Positions 11,029 through 22,612 of a stretch of DNA of 64,000 nucleotides are shown piece after piece. Source of the DNA: Pomphorhynchus laevis (taxonomy: Eukaryota > Acanthocephala > Palaeacanthocephala > Echinorhynchida > Pomphorhynchidae). Position 1 is the first letter of the stretch. Each line of letters begins with the position of its first letter. The notes under the pieces were generated by a model. The model was not told the origin of the DNA, searched no databases, and saw nothing but the letters and a program-made list of their open reading frames with translations. The DNA lies in assembly GCA_012934845.2 (NCBI GenBank), contig WNNJ02003809.1:124001-188000 (forward strand), given 5' to 3'. The position numbers and the translations under genes are program-made.

Positions 11029-11200
11029 TTGCTACTGTTATTGTCGTTGCTACTGTTATCGTCTGTCTAGAAATGATTGAGTCTACGTATTTCATACTTA
11101 ATGTATAATATTAAATGTTCAAACAATTAATATAAAATTTATATTTTTGGCTAGACATTAACTCATCTCTATACTCTGCAGACAACGTGTTTAAGTTTAA

Positions 11201-12070
11201 ATGAAGTTATTTTATTTCAAATATCAAGGATATTATTTTATCCCTAAAGATTTTGTACAAATTATGAAAGACAATGAAAAAGATGACAAGGAAACTACAA
11301 AGAAAAACGGAATTTTAATTAATTTAAATACTTATTTAGATGTAAGCAGATCAGAAACAAATGACTTGCATAATTTTTCATATTCGACTACGATATTCGA
11401 AGATGAAAATGTTCTTGATAGAATATGGCCCAGCAATATTCTACAAAAAATATCTTCCGCATGTGAAACTGAAATATGTCCAAGCAAAATATCATATGGA
11501 CAAAAATCAGATCACTTAAAAGAAGCTGCTATGCCTGAAACTGAATTACATAAAGTTGATTTGATTTATTCTAATGAAGTATGGCCTAGCGTAACAGGCC
11601 ACGGAAAAGAACGTGATCCGGTATTAAATATCAGTACGGATAAAGAATGTGATAGTATAGAACACATCAGCGCTCAGATTTCAGAAGAAATTATACCGGA
11701 GAGCAGTGAATCAGCTAATGATGTGTGTGATCATGAGTCCTTTGAACCATTAGCAACTGCTTTACAACTACCTGATATCACTACGAAAGCAAAGCATTTA
11801 ATGGCTTTGCAAAGACGAGATATATTGAGCAGTAACCCATCATTCTTAAGGTTACGTAATCAAAATCTTAAGATTAAAATATATTTGGAATGCGAAAATG
11901 AATTGGATTCATTTTCTAACCATAAATATAACAAGTCGAATTGTAAAATGGTTAGCAGAGATAATGATTGTGGCTATTAGTGACTGTTAGTGACAAAAAT
12001 TTAATGTCTGATTCTGTAGATGGAAAGATGGATAATACCGTACAAGAAAAATTGGCTTATCGAAATAAGC
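11201..12070 (+). pseudogene. Partial copy of the large repeat-protein gene (copy a)
   Basis: An open frame of 259 codons (11201-11980) parallels residues encoded at about 41.9-42.7 kb of the minus-strand gene. Shared strings include NFSYSTTIFE, SYGQKSDHLKEA, TGHGKERDPVLN, SANDVCDHESFEP and TTKAKHLMALQRRDIL. Homology continues past the stop to about 12070 (SDKHLVSDSVD region). There is no promoter or upstream exon, and the parent's central repeats and C-terminus are absent, so it is best read as a truncated duplicate. The long open frame suggests it is young, but the stop at 11978-11980 precedes the end of homology. Confidence 0.8.
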
Positions 12071-12460
12071 CAGTTCGAGATAAAAACTGTATCCGATGTT
12101 GGAAAATAACGTGATCGGGTATTGTTCATCCGATACTATTGATCACATAAGCATTAAGTTTTAAAAGAATCGATTATAACTGACAGCAATGAATCATATA
12201 ATGTAAATACGAGGTATGTGAATTCGAGTCTTATGGATCCTTAACAAATACTTTAAAATCCCTTTATGTTAGTACCAAAGCATTTACAAAGACGCGAAAT
12301 GCTAAGCATTAACCTGCGATTCTTACAGACAAATCAACATTTTAAGATGCAAAGATATTCAGAATGTTGAAATAAATTTGATTCATTTTCTAATAAATCA
12401 AAATTTAATTTTTGATATTAATTTCAAGCTATTAGTGACTGTTAGCGACAAAGTATGAAT
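12071..12460 (+). pseudogene. Older decayed copy of the same gene segment
   Basis: Broken-frame similarity to the parent is visible in pieces: a GKERDPVLN-like start, then IITDSNESYN, SLMDP, KHLQRREML and FDSFSNKSK. It is much more diverged than copy a and directly abuts it in the same orientation. Frame is lost several times. Confidence 0.55.
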
Positions 12461-12599
12461 TTAAAGTATGCTCTATTAAAAAGTGTTCTCTAGATAATTT
12501 TTGAAATGAAGAATATTAAAACGGAAATTATTTTTTGAGTATAGTTCTTTTATGCTAAACGAACTTTTAATCGAAATTTTTTCAAAAGCTCTTATGAGT

Positions 12600-13605
12600 T
12601 ATCTTATCAACTTTTAATGATTTTTGCCAAGTCTTGAGTTTGTTTTTAATGTAATCTCGAATTATATTATTCTTCAGTGGGTAATAATAGTGTTTCACGC
12701 CTATCACACAAGGATGAACTATTTTCGAATATGTTCCAACTGCAATCTTTTGAGTTACTTTGTCTCGATAAGCCAGTTTTTCTTTTACGGGATTATCCAT
12801 TTTTCCATCTACAGAATCAGACACTAAATGTTTGTCACTAACAGTCACTAATAACCTACAATTATCATCTCTGCTAACCATTTTACAATTCGACTTGTTA
12901 TATTTATGGTTAGAAAATGAATTCAATTCATTTTCGTATTCCAAATATCTTTTAATATTAATAATTTGATTACGTACCCTTAAGAATGCTAGGTTACTGC
13001 CAAATATATCTCGTCTTTGCAAAGCCATTAAATGCTTTGCTTTCGTAGTGATATCAGGAGTTGTAAAGCAGTTGCTAATGGTTCAAAGGACTCATGATCA
13101 CACACGTCATTTGCAGATTCACTGCCCTCCGGTATAATTTCTTTTGAAATCTGAGCGCTGATGTGTTCGATACTATCACATTCTTCATCCGTACTCCTAT
13201 TTAATACCGGATCACGTTCTTTTCTGTGGCCTGTTACGCTAGGCCATACTTCATTAGAATTGGAATAAATTAAATCAACTTTATGTAATTCAGTTTCAGG
13301 CATAAAAATTTCTTTAAAGTGATCTGATTTTTGTCCATATGATATTTTGCTTGGATATAGTTTAATTTCACACGCGTAAAATAATTTTTTTGTGGAATAT
13401 TGCTGGGCCATATTCTATCAAGAACATTTTCATTTTCGAATATTGTAGTCGAATATGAAAAATTCTGTAAGTCATTCGTTTCTGAACTGATTACATCTAA
13501 ATCAGTATTTAAATCAATTAAAATTCCGTTTTTCTTTGTAGTTTGCTTGTCATATTGTGTAAATCGTCTTTCATCATGTGTTCAAAAACTTCAGGGATAA
13601 AATAA
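12600..13605 (-). pseudogene. Partial copy of the large repeat-protein gene (copy b)
   Basis: Two minus-strand open stretches (13411-13028 and 13028-12582) in different frames cover the same parent segment as copy a, extended at the C-terminal side to LKTWQKSLKVD. They meet at about 13028-13060, where a frameshift separates LATALQL from ALQRRDI. The copy lies inverted relative to copy a. The sequence before it on the minus strand ends TTCGTTTCAG, like a 3' splice site. At 13690-13860 a short extra piece of flank is shared with 14745-14900, so b and c arose as one tandem unit. Confidence 0.8.
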
Positions 13606-14159
13606 TATCCTTGATATCTGAAACGAATATGTATTGAAAATAAAAATGTATTTATAATATGATGATTTAACAGTTTTCTGTTGGATGATCTTAATTTTGT
13701 TCAGTTGACAGTCTAGGTAATCCTTTCACCTTTAACCTTCGTTTTTGAACTGCTTACATCTAAATTAGTATTTAAATCTCGTAAAGTTTCATATGAATGT
13801 TTCTCAGCTTCACCATTAACAAATTCATCTTTAACATCTGGCAGAAACACTGACACTATATGTTAAAAACACGGTATTTTTCTGCTATTTTTCATGCAAG
13901 TTTAATAAATTTTCCTATTTCTTATAATGGAGAAGTATAAGTCAACAAAATATTATTAAAATATTGAATTTACAATGTATAAATTAGCAAAATATTATTA
14001 AAAATAAATTTAAATAAAGTTAACTAATTAAATTTAGGCAAATTATAATTGTTCAAACATTTTATGGATAAAATAATATACTCTATATTTAAAATAAAAT
14101 ATCTTTATAAGTATCTTTAGATACATATAAAAATAAAAGTATCTTATAAGTACGGCCTG

Positions 14160-14900
14160 AGCGCTGATATGTTCGATACTATCACATTCTTCTTCCGTAC
14201 TGCTATTTAATACCGGATCACGTTCTTTTCCGTGGCATGTTACGCTTGGCCGTACTTCATCAGAATTGAAAAAAAAATCAAATCAACTTTATGCAATTCT
14301 GGCATAAAAGTTTCTTTAAAGTGATCTGATTTTTGTCCATATGATATTTTGCTTGGATATATTTTAATTTCACACGCGTAAAATAATTTTTTGTAGAATA
14401 TTGCTGGGCCATATTCTATCAAGAACATTTTCATTTTCGAATATTGTAGTCGAATATGAAAAATTCTGTAAGTCATTCGTTTTTGAACTGTTTACATCTA
14501 AATCAGTATTTAAATCAATTAAAATTTCGTTTTTCTTTTTAGTTTCCTTGTCATCTTTTTCATTGTCTTTCATCATTTGTTCAAAACTATTATGTGGTAA
14601 ATTAATATCCTCGATATTTGAAACGTGTATGTATTCAAAATGAAATGTATTTATAATATAACGATCTAGGCACTGAAATCGGTAATCACTTATAAAATAC
14701 ATTTTTTGAAACGAATATAATGCAATTTTAAGTTTTATTTTGGATAATCTTAATTTTGTTCAGTTGACAGTCTAGGCAATCCTTTCACCTTTAACCTTCG
14801 TTTTTGAACTGCTTACATCTAAATTAGTATTTAAATCACGTAAAGTTCCGTAGGGATTTGTTTCTCGGTTTCACAATTAACCAATTCGTCTTTTATTATT
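14160..14900 (-). pseudogene. Partial copy of the large repeat-protein gene (copy c)
   Basis: Minus-strand frames contain INLPHNSFEQMMKDNEKDDK, NFSYSTTIFENENVLDRIW and SYGQKSDHFKETFMPELHK, matching the parent near 42.3-42.7 kb and copy b. It ends earlier than b, at the SIEHISAQ region. The 5' flank (14745-14900) repeats that of copy b at 13690-13860. It is a fragment with a frame change inside. Confidence 0.8.
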
Positions 14901-15590
14901 TGTTTTTTTATTACTTTTTTATTACTTATTTTTGTCAAAATAATGATAAAAATTAATGACATTTACGGTCTAATTATTTGGTTTAACTGATTGTTTTATC
15001 ATAATGTTTAATCTTATAATAAGTTTAATTGCGTTCTTTGAAGTGCTCATTGGTAAAAAAAGTGTTATATCATTAAAATAAAAAATGCTCATTTATTCTT
15101 CTGATTTTTCTAAATTTATAAAAATAAATATTTTATTTATTTTATTATATTAATATTATTATATTAATATTATTTTTTTATTATTTTATTTTATTTATTT
15201 TAATATTTTTTTATATTAATATTTTATATTAATATTTTATTTATTTTATTAATATTTATTTTATATTTATATTTTAAGTGATTAAAAAGGTTTTTCTCCA
15301 AAATGTCAAATTTTGGAGAAATTACTTTTTTTGTGAAATGTCAATTTCGCAAAATTTGATTATTTGAAGAAACATAAAAGAACCCAAAAATAAAATTGAA
15401 ATCAAAAACATTATTATCATCTAAACTGTCGAACTATTTGTACAGCGCTAAAATGAAAAAATTCAACAAACGTGATTTTTAAAGAAACAATTTGGAGTAA
15501 AAAATGACAATGTAGAATGAAAATATACCATATTATAATAATCCGCTCAAGACTTAAAAATATTAAAATAGGATAAGTATATTTATGAAC
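14901..15590. other. AT-rich spacer
   Basis: Simple TTTATTTTATTA-type sequence fills 15100-15280. No gene or RNA could be supported. It borders the head-to-tail Penelope-like copies that follow. Confidence 0.4.
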
Positions 15591-16685
15591 AATTAGAAAT
15601 ATTAACACAACTTTTAAGAGATAATAGGCTAAAAGATCTTTATGTAAATATAAGAAGTTTTTCTAAAGATATCATATGTTCAATAAATCAAAAATTAATT
15701 AACGACTATGATAGGCTAAGTTGTATAATAGACAGTTATTGTAATACAAAATACTATAATCGTACAATAAATGTAAATAATAACAATAGAAAATATAAAA
15801 TAAAATAAATGTAAAAAATATAGAATAAAAAATATTTACACTGACCATAAACTTCATTAATAAATGTATAGATAACATAAATATAGCCGGACTTTTAAAT
15901 AATTCTAAAAGTAAAGAAATAATAGGGTCAGATTTAAGTAAATATATTCCTAAAATAAGGTATAAACTCCTACCACCGTTAGGACGAAAAATTTGTAATT
16001 ATAATAAAGAATTAAAATCAATATGTAACGATAATATTAGAAACATAATGGAAACAGAATGCAATTGTAAAAGTCTTAGTTTTGATAAAATAAATGAACA
16101 TATATGTACCCGTAATCTAGAATTAATTGAAAATTGTGAATTAAGAAAGCTGCTATCAAAAGGGTATAAATATAGATTAAATAATAACAACGACAAAAAT
16201 AAAATTTACAATTCGTTATATAATAACTTAAATGATTACTTTAGTAAGCTGATTAATAGTGAAAGCTCGAATATATCTAAGATAAAAATTTGGAAAGATT
16301 ATATATTTGATAAAATTAAAAATAAAATGAAAATAACAAACAATTATAAAAGAAAAGATAAAATTAATAAAGATATGTATAAAGAACTTACTAAATTAAA
16401 GAATAACTATATAATAACAACTATTGATAAAGCTAGCAATAACTTTGTCTTCATATGCAAAAAGCTTTATTATGATATACTAATGAAAGAGGTTAATTCT
16501 AATGATTTAAATATAAATCCAACATATGAACGTAGTGAGTTGAGTTTAGAAACAATTATTACAAGTCACTGTTCTATAATGGATAAAAATGGTATAAAGG
16601 CTGAAAATTGAATCAGATAATAAAACTATATCTATATTATATTGGAATCCAAAATTACATAAAAATCAAATAAAACTTATTTCTA
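15591..16685 (+). mobile_element. Penelope-like element, 5' part (first of two tandem copies)
   Basis: This copy starts at AATTAGAAATATTAACAC and runs through SLSFDKINEH and TTIDKASNNFVFICKKLYYD to WNPKLHK. These match the N-terminal part of a Penelope-type reverse transcriptase, where ADK- and PK-HK-type motifs precede the palm. It breaks off at WNPKLHK and the second copy begins at once with the same AATTAGAAATATTAACAC start (16690). Incomplete head-to-tail copies are characteristic of Penelope-like elements. The open frame 16048-16611 is the longest intact piece. Confidence 0.75.
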
Positions 16686-18560
16686 ATGAACAATTAGAAA
16701 TATTAACACAACTTTTAAGAGATAATAGGCTAAAAGAACTTTATGTAAATATAAAAAGTTTTTCTAAAGATATCATTTGTTCAATAAATCAAAGATTAAT
16801 TAACGAATAAAATATGTTGAGTTGTATAATATACAGTTATTGTAATATAAAATATTATAATCGTACAATAAATGTTAATAATAACAATAGAAAATATACA
16901 TTAACCATAAACTTCATTAATAAATGTATAGATAACATAAATATAGCCGGACTTTTAAATAATTCTAAAAGTAAAGAAATAATAGGGTCAGATTTAAGTA
17001 AATATATTCCTAAAATAAGGTATAAGTTGTTACCGCCATTAGGACGAAAAATTTGTAATTATAGTAAAGAATTGAAATATATATGTAGCGATAATATTAG
17101 AAGCATCATAGAAACATTTGGGAAAATGAAAATAAAAACATAAATAAAAACATCAGAGAAAATGAAAATAACAAACAATTACAAAAGGAAAGGTAAAATA
17201 AATAAAGATATGTATAAAGAACTTACTAAATTAAAGGATAACTATATAATAACAACTATTGATAAAGCTAGTAATAACTTTGTCTTCATATGTAAAAAGC
17301 TTTATTATGAAATACTAGTGAAAGAAGTTAATTATAATGATTTAAATCTAAATTTAACATATGAACGTAGTGAGTTGAGTTTTGAAACAATTATTGCAAG
17401 TCACTGTTCTATAATGAATAAAAAGGGTATGAAGGTTGAATCAGATAAAAAAAACTATAACTATATTATATTGGAATCCAAAATTACATAAAAATCCAAT
17501 AAAACCTAGGTTCATATGTAGTGCGTTTAAATGTACATTATAACTGCTTTCTGTCTATATGAATAAAATACTTAAAGTAATTAAAGCACACTTTAAAAAA
17601 TATTGTAGGGAATCGAAATTAATACTGGTATAAAACATTATTTCAGTATTAATTCTACAAAAGAATTTTTAGAGCACAAAAGGAAAACATTTTCAGAATA
17701 TAAATACATACGATTTTAGTACGCTTTATACAAATCTAGATTTAGTAGATATTAAAGAAGCGTTAGCAAAATTAATTAATCTTATATTCGGAAAAAGATA
17801 TACATATATATGTTATAATAATTATAACGCCTATCTAACAAAAATTAAACCATCAAGTAAATATAAATATATGGATAAAATTGAATTAATATAATCCTTA
17901 AATATTTTGATAAATTAAAATTATTTAAAAGTAGGGACATCTATATTTAAACAAGTAATAGGTGTTCCAATGGGTGGTAATAGTAGCCCAATTATAGCTG
18001 ACTTGTTTTTAAGCTTTATAGAATATGAATTTGTTCATAACTGTGTAAAAACTAAATCTAAACAATATAAATATATGAAATATATGTTTCGATACATTGA
18101 TAATATATGTGTATTTAATTCTAATAATTTTTATTCAATTAGTGAACAAATTTATCCAGAAAGCCTTATTCTTAACAAAACCAATATTAATGATAAAGAA
18201 GGTGTATATCTAGATATGAACATTAAATTAACATTAACTAAAACTACTATTAATTTATATCGTAAAGATGACATATTTAAATTTACAAGAAACATATTTT
18301 TGCATGAGCATTCATGCATACCATATAATATAAAATATAATACATTAAATAATGAAATTTTAATAATTGCAACAATATGTAATGATATTGGCTTTCTTCA
18401 AAATCATTTAAATAATTTAATAGATGCATATTTTAAACTAGGTTACTATAAAAATAACATCAAGCAGAAAATAGTAAAATATATAAATCAACACAATAAT
18501 ATAAAGAATAAATTTAAACTCTTAAGTGCCAAATTTTTATGGATGGATAATAAATAATAT
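16686..18560 (+). mobile_element. Penelope-like element, second tandem copy with RT palm
   Basis: The copy repeats the first one's 5' region (16690-17490) and continues through the reverse transcriptase. The last open frame (17970-18557) holds PMGGNSSPIIADLFLSF (RT motif 4-5 region), FRYIDNICVF (the YxDD-type box, here Y-I-D-N) and YLDMNIKLTL, then FLWMDNK and stop. The family is close to the abundant animal elements with GTNCAPLLADLFL. No GIY-YIG endonuclease could be found in this copy. Several stops and frame changes lie upstream, and an internal part of the N-terminal region is missing relative to copy one. It is not active. Confidence 0.8.
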
Positions 18561-18568
18561 ACTTTGTA

Positions 18569-18717
18569 TTAGAATAAGATACTAGATAGTTATTTCAGAG
18601 GAAATACATCATTAGCATGTATTTGGCCCCGCTGCTATGTTGGGTAGAGGAGTTAGGGGTCGAAACCTGATAGCATAGCAGTTCCTCCTGATGACCTCTA
18701 ATTCTTATTCTGATACA
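18569..18717 (+). ncRNA. Structured RNA motif of the Penelope-like 3' end, copy A
   Basis: An outer stem AGAATAAGA/TCTTATTCT encloses a hairpin ATACAT-CATTAGC-ATGTAT, then a crossed pair of helices: GGCCCC with GGGGTC, and CTGCTATG with CATAGCAG, in the order a-b-a'-b', which is a pseudoknot topology. CTGATGA follows the second helix, and GAAA precedes the first hairpin, with AGAGG/CCTCT able to pair between them. It starts 12 bases after the RT stop codon. The full motif occurs six times in this window. Confidence 0.6.
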
Positions 18718-19060
18718 ACATCTGTTATTTATTACTCAATTCATAAAAATGACGTTTATTTTAAATTTCATTTTTTTATTTTAACTTGATTTAAATTATA
18801 GAAAATCTAAAAACAATTATTGATTTTATTATTTAATTATTAAATTTTGATTTAGCATTATTATGTTTTATTTATTTTATAATTATATTAAATACGTAGA
18901 CTCAGTTGGCTGATTTTATTATTTCTAGATGGTTATGCTAAATAGTTATATAGATGCAATTATTGAATTTTATAAATAAAATTTTGTAATATGATTTGCT
19001 TATTTTATAATTATATTGAATACGTAAGCTCAGTAAGCTAATTTGATCTCTTGTTTGCAT
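18718..19060 (+). repeat. Penelope-like 3' tail
   Basis: The AT-rich tail (GTTATTTATTACTCAATTC to AATACGTAGACTCAGTTGG) recurs after the motif at 49285-49480, 61233-61430 and 61641-61830. The closing TACGTAGACTCAGT string is repeated nearby at about 19019 as TACGTAAGCTCAGT, so two tails may be stacked here. Confidence 0.65.
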
Positions 19061-21199
19061 AACTTTTTTCCATCTGTCGTAATATGATGACAGACTATCC
19101 TTCGAGGATTCATATCCTGGGAAGATAAGCGGATCCGGACTCAATCTTACGGCGATTAAACATACTCTAGACACAAATGCTGCAAACGAATGTTGAAGGC
19201 AGCTACGCAAACCCAATCCTCACATTTTTAGGGGTAGACGTAATTGGTGCACGTCTGCTGGTCGGCATAAATGGACGTAATTCGGCCAAAGGTTTTCTTA
19301 ATCGAGTGATCAACATTTCCATAAATTCACTTGCGAAGGCAGGGTCAATCGTGGGCATTAAGTGGTTGACTCTGGGTGCACATTTGCAATTCTGGAGTAA
19401 TGTAAATGTAACCTGTGGGTCAGGGATGTTATCTAGTTTTTCCAGATCATGCAGCAGCGATGGGAGTATGTTAGTATTTAAATATCCTGAGCAGTAATCA
19501 CCAGAACCAACGAGGCCTGCTTAGGATACTGAAATTCTTTGAATGATTAAGGTAGGAGATAGAATGGCATCTATTTCTAATTGAATCAAAATGACTGGCC
19601 TTACCAATTATCTCAGTCTTGCTTCAGTTTATGCTCAGTCCAGTTGCTGGAAAGTGCGACGAAAAATAGGATAAAACTTCTGCGACAGCTTCAGTCGTTC
19701 CAGCAACCACCTCATCTTCAAGATATCCTTTTAAAAACCAATTCGTTTAATTGTCGATATGTGAGCAATGATATGGTTAATGGCGAGACAAAACAGGAAA
19801 GGGCCTAGTGGGTCTCCTTATTAAATCCCGCTTAACGATTTGAGAGGTTCTAAATTTCAGAATCGTAAGCCATACCCTCTGCCATAACACCACTGAACAC
19901 ACTTGAAAGTTCCAGAAAATCCATCTTCACAGCATCAACGATATGACCAAGACTTTAACGGTTGAATGCATTCTTTAAGTCAACCTTGATCCAAATTCAA
20001 TCATAGTCTTGGTGGTGAACGTGATATAGCCGACGGACCTGCAGTATAATTTTTTCCATCCCGTTTAGAACTGCGACGCCGAGCTTGTCGGGTTGAAGTG
20101 CCTCAACAAATAGTGGACGGAGTCTAATACATATGATCTAGGCACACGAGCGGCGCAACGTCTCACCAAACGCAATAGGACGAATCCAAACATCATGCTT
20201 ATTCAATGTTAGAAGCTTAGCGACTGCAAGAAAATATAAGAGGTCACGTGGTAACAACCCTGCAATCATGTGGTTGATCAGTGTCGTAAGCCGGTAAAGA
20301 AGAGAACCAAAATCTACTGATAGCATATCCTGCAAATGTTCTGCTCGCAATCCGAAGCAACCTGGAGAGGTAGAAGAAGAGAATGACAAAATCGCGAACC
20401 GAACGGTTTCCGCATCAACTGACAGGCTAGAAGACGAAGCCAATGACGGGAAATCTGGGATTTTTATTGACAGCGGATGTAACTGAATTATCTTTTCCCG
20501 TATAGAAAGTGAAGAACTGCAAAGGCCGCTAGAGGTCAAGCGACGCATCGCCTTCCGGTAATTCTCGCTCTTAGTCAGGTCGATCGCTTTGGTGATGTAA
20601 AGTTTGGTGGAAGAAGCATTCGGATTATACACTAACGGGCGTTTCTTCGAAAATTTCGCAATACATTCATTCTCGTTACATTCCTCGAATAAGTCTATGC
20701 ATAAAGTTGTGTGAAACAACGCGATTCCCAGATTGTTCGCGTGTTGTCTCAGCCTGTAAGCACAATTTTGGGCTAGGACAAAGCCCAAAATTAGGGCTCC
20801 ATGCTCATTCCATGGAGCCCGAAGAATTAGACTAGAGAAAACATCTGCTGCTCGACGACGCAAACTCCATGGAATGCGCTTGACAGTATTGATTGAAACT
20901 ATCCACACTTTGCGTAGCAGATCAAGCGACGCTCCGTTCGGACAAATACTTTCCTCTGATGAGAAAACTCCAAGCGCGAATCCAGACGAGTTATTGATCG
21001 GTTTCGGTAGATTTGTGTCTTTCGCATGATATGAATACACCAATTGTCTTTCAGTATCGACCAATTGAAGCAGAGCGGAAGACGGCAGTCTGCTTGAGCC
21101 AGGACATCGCTTTGAAATAGAACCGTGTACTCGAAGACGACCTGCATTATTCAGTAGAAATGCCTTATGACAAACATCACAGATGGCTGTATCAGCCAT
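19060..21199 (-). mobile_element. LINE-type reverse transcriptase remnant with N-terminal zinc finger
   Basis: The open frame 21199-20138 begins MADTAICDVCHKAFLLNN, a CxxC...H...C finger, and ends in an RT start: SPGCFGLRAEHLQD and WIRPIAFGETLRR. Downstream minus-strand frames give LGVAVLNGMEK, IKVDLKNAFN (palm motif A) and, near 19.2 kb, GLRSCLQHSFAAFVS, which normally follows the palm as LPxxxGGLG...A. This RPIA-GE type of RT is widespread in eukaryotes; the clade is left open. The first 353 codons are open and the rest has several stops and frame changes. It is a degenerate copy. Base composition is clearly GC-richer than its surroundings. Confidence 0.8.
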
Positions 21200-21743
21200 T
21201 TGTTAGTTTCGAAGTTCTCATTCGAAGCCATTTGTTAGTTTCAAAGTTTCATTTGTTTGTTTCGAAGGTATTTTTGAAGTATCACTGATAAAAATGATTA
21301 GACAACTTAGCAAATGAAGTGATCGCTAAATATAAAATATTTTTTAGTTAAATAAAACATTTAGGTAAATACATAAATATAGGTAACATTTAGGTATTCA
21401 ATATTATAAATAAAATTGAATCAATTTAAATAATTTTTTAATAGCTTTAAAAAAGGTGAAAGTGTTCACTTGCTTTGTAAAACTTTTTCACAAGAGGACA
21501 TGTTGTATATTAATAACATTTAGTTTTAATACATGTAGTTTCAAATAAGAAACAATTAAAATACTAAACTAATGCGAAACTTACAGTAATTTTATCCCAT
21601 TTTTGTTTTCAGGAGAGGATATATTTTTAAATGCGATTAATAAAAAAGTTGCTCTACCAGTAACGCTGATTTGTCAATAGACAAATGTTTATAATCATTT
21701 ATACATTTAATCACAGGTAAAATATATATTCTAATAAACTTAC

Positions 21744-21891
21744 AAGAATGGAACGCATGAAATTGATTCTTCTCAAATTCAGATAGGCAACACATTGTCC
21801 AATATTCTCTAATTTGCTTGAGGGTGTTCGTTATTAATTGTTCTATCTTCTCGGCTTTAAGATCGTCATAACGTTTCTTTTCCAGTTCAAG
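21744..21891 (-). CDS. PRC1/Ase1/fascetto-like exon
   Basis: On the minus strand the exon reads LELEKKRYDDLKAEK and then EQLITNTLKQIREYWTMCCL, followed by SEFEKNQFHAF. This matches the segment of the PRC1/Ase1/MAP65 family that in animals reads like LEELK...IKKVIEAIRVELVQYWD followed by QEQRQAF. That family bundles antiparallel microtubules at the spindle midzone. The exon ends at TCTT|GTAAGT, a consensus donor, and is preceded by an AG at 21893-21892. It lies between a LINE (ending at 21199) and a Gypsy fossil. No adjoining conserved part (the FTE-LL...H segment) was found downstream in the 500 bases before the LINE, so this may be a gene fragment. Confidence 0.6.
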
Positions 21892-22041
21892 CTTTGGTGC
21901 AAAAAGTAATAATAATAGTAATTAATAATAAAATCAATTATTCAATTAATAATAAAATCAGATATATTTATACAATAATAAAGCTAAAAAATGTATTCTT
22001 CATCAAGCACTATTACAATAATTATATTTAATTATATTCAC

Positions 22042-22134
22042 TCGATCCGCTTCCATTATTAGCTTTTGATGATTGCCAAAAGCAAATGTCTGAACCTGAG
22101 AGAAACGCTTTTTCAATTTTTGAAATTGTTGCAA
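22042..22134 (-). CDS. Upstream exon of the PRC1-like fragment
   Basis: A 31-codon, phase-0 exon is bounded by ATTAAATCCAG on its 5' side and CGA|GTGAAT on its 3' side. It encodes LQQFQKLKKRFSQVQTFAF and then LIMEADR, a charged coiled-coil-like string. Spliced to the exon at 21891 (150-bp intron) it reads on in frame as a continuous helix, as expected for PRC1. The donor GTGAAT is weak. The assignment depends on its neighbour. Confidence 0.45.
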
Positions 22135-22607
22135 CTGGATTTAATACTTAGATATTAAATCTAAAATGTACATTTTAGAATGTGTAAATAGCGCAATTAT
22201 ATTTAATTATTTGTTTTCAAAATGACTTGTTTAATGTTTTAATTTTAATGGTCAATTTAAATTAAAACATAATTATTGGATCTGAATCAAAGAGAGGAGT
22301 ATTTTTAGTTGAAATTTCTTACAGGAAGGCGGCTTTCTATCGCGATAAAAACGGTAACATTTAAAATGGAATTTATCGGAAGAAACGTTTGTCCCACATT
22401 AAATTCACACATGCAGCTGCCACCCGAAGTCGCTTTAGATAAACACCTTGATCAATGAAGCTCGTCGAATAATTAAGCTGTGAAGTGATAACAACAAGCG
22501 TTATCAGCATTTAATAAAGTGTCAAGCAATGTTGACATAGCGAGACTACTCGAGGCAATGTGCAATGAATATAATCAAACGAGCACTAGTTGGAGAAAAT
22601 GTCACAG
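22135..22607. other. Unassigned flank before the Gypsy insertion
   Basis: Between about 22325 and 22607 the composition is less AT-rich but no frame is recognisable. AGTTGAAATTTCTTA near 22298 is also found at about 45876, a hint of the segmental duplication described at 26033. No regulatory site can be named. Confidence 0.3.
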
Positions 22608-22612
22608 ATAAT

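Noticed and set aside
18590-18700. HDV-like ribozyme in the Penelope-like 3' motif
   Set aside because: The crossing helices have the right order, but there is no 3-bp P3 with a C-bearing loop and no P1.1 partner; only the general pseudoknot is kept.
19177-19497. 106-codon + strand frame
   Set aside because: It is the antisense shadow of the minus-strand LINE, whose GLRSCLQHSFAAFVS block covers the same bases.
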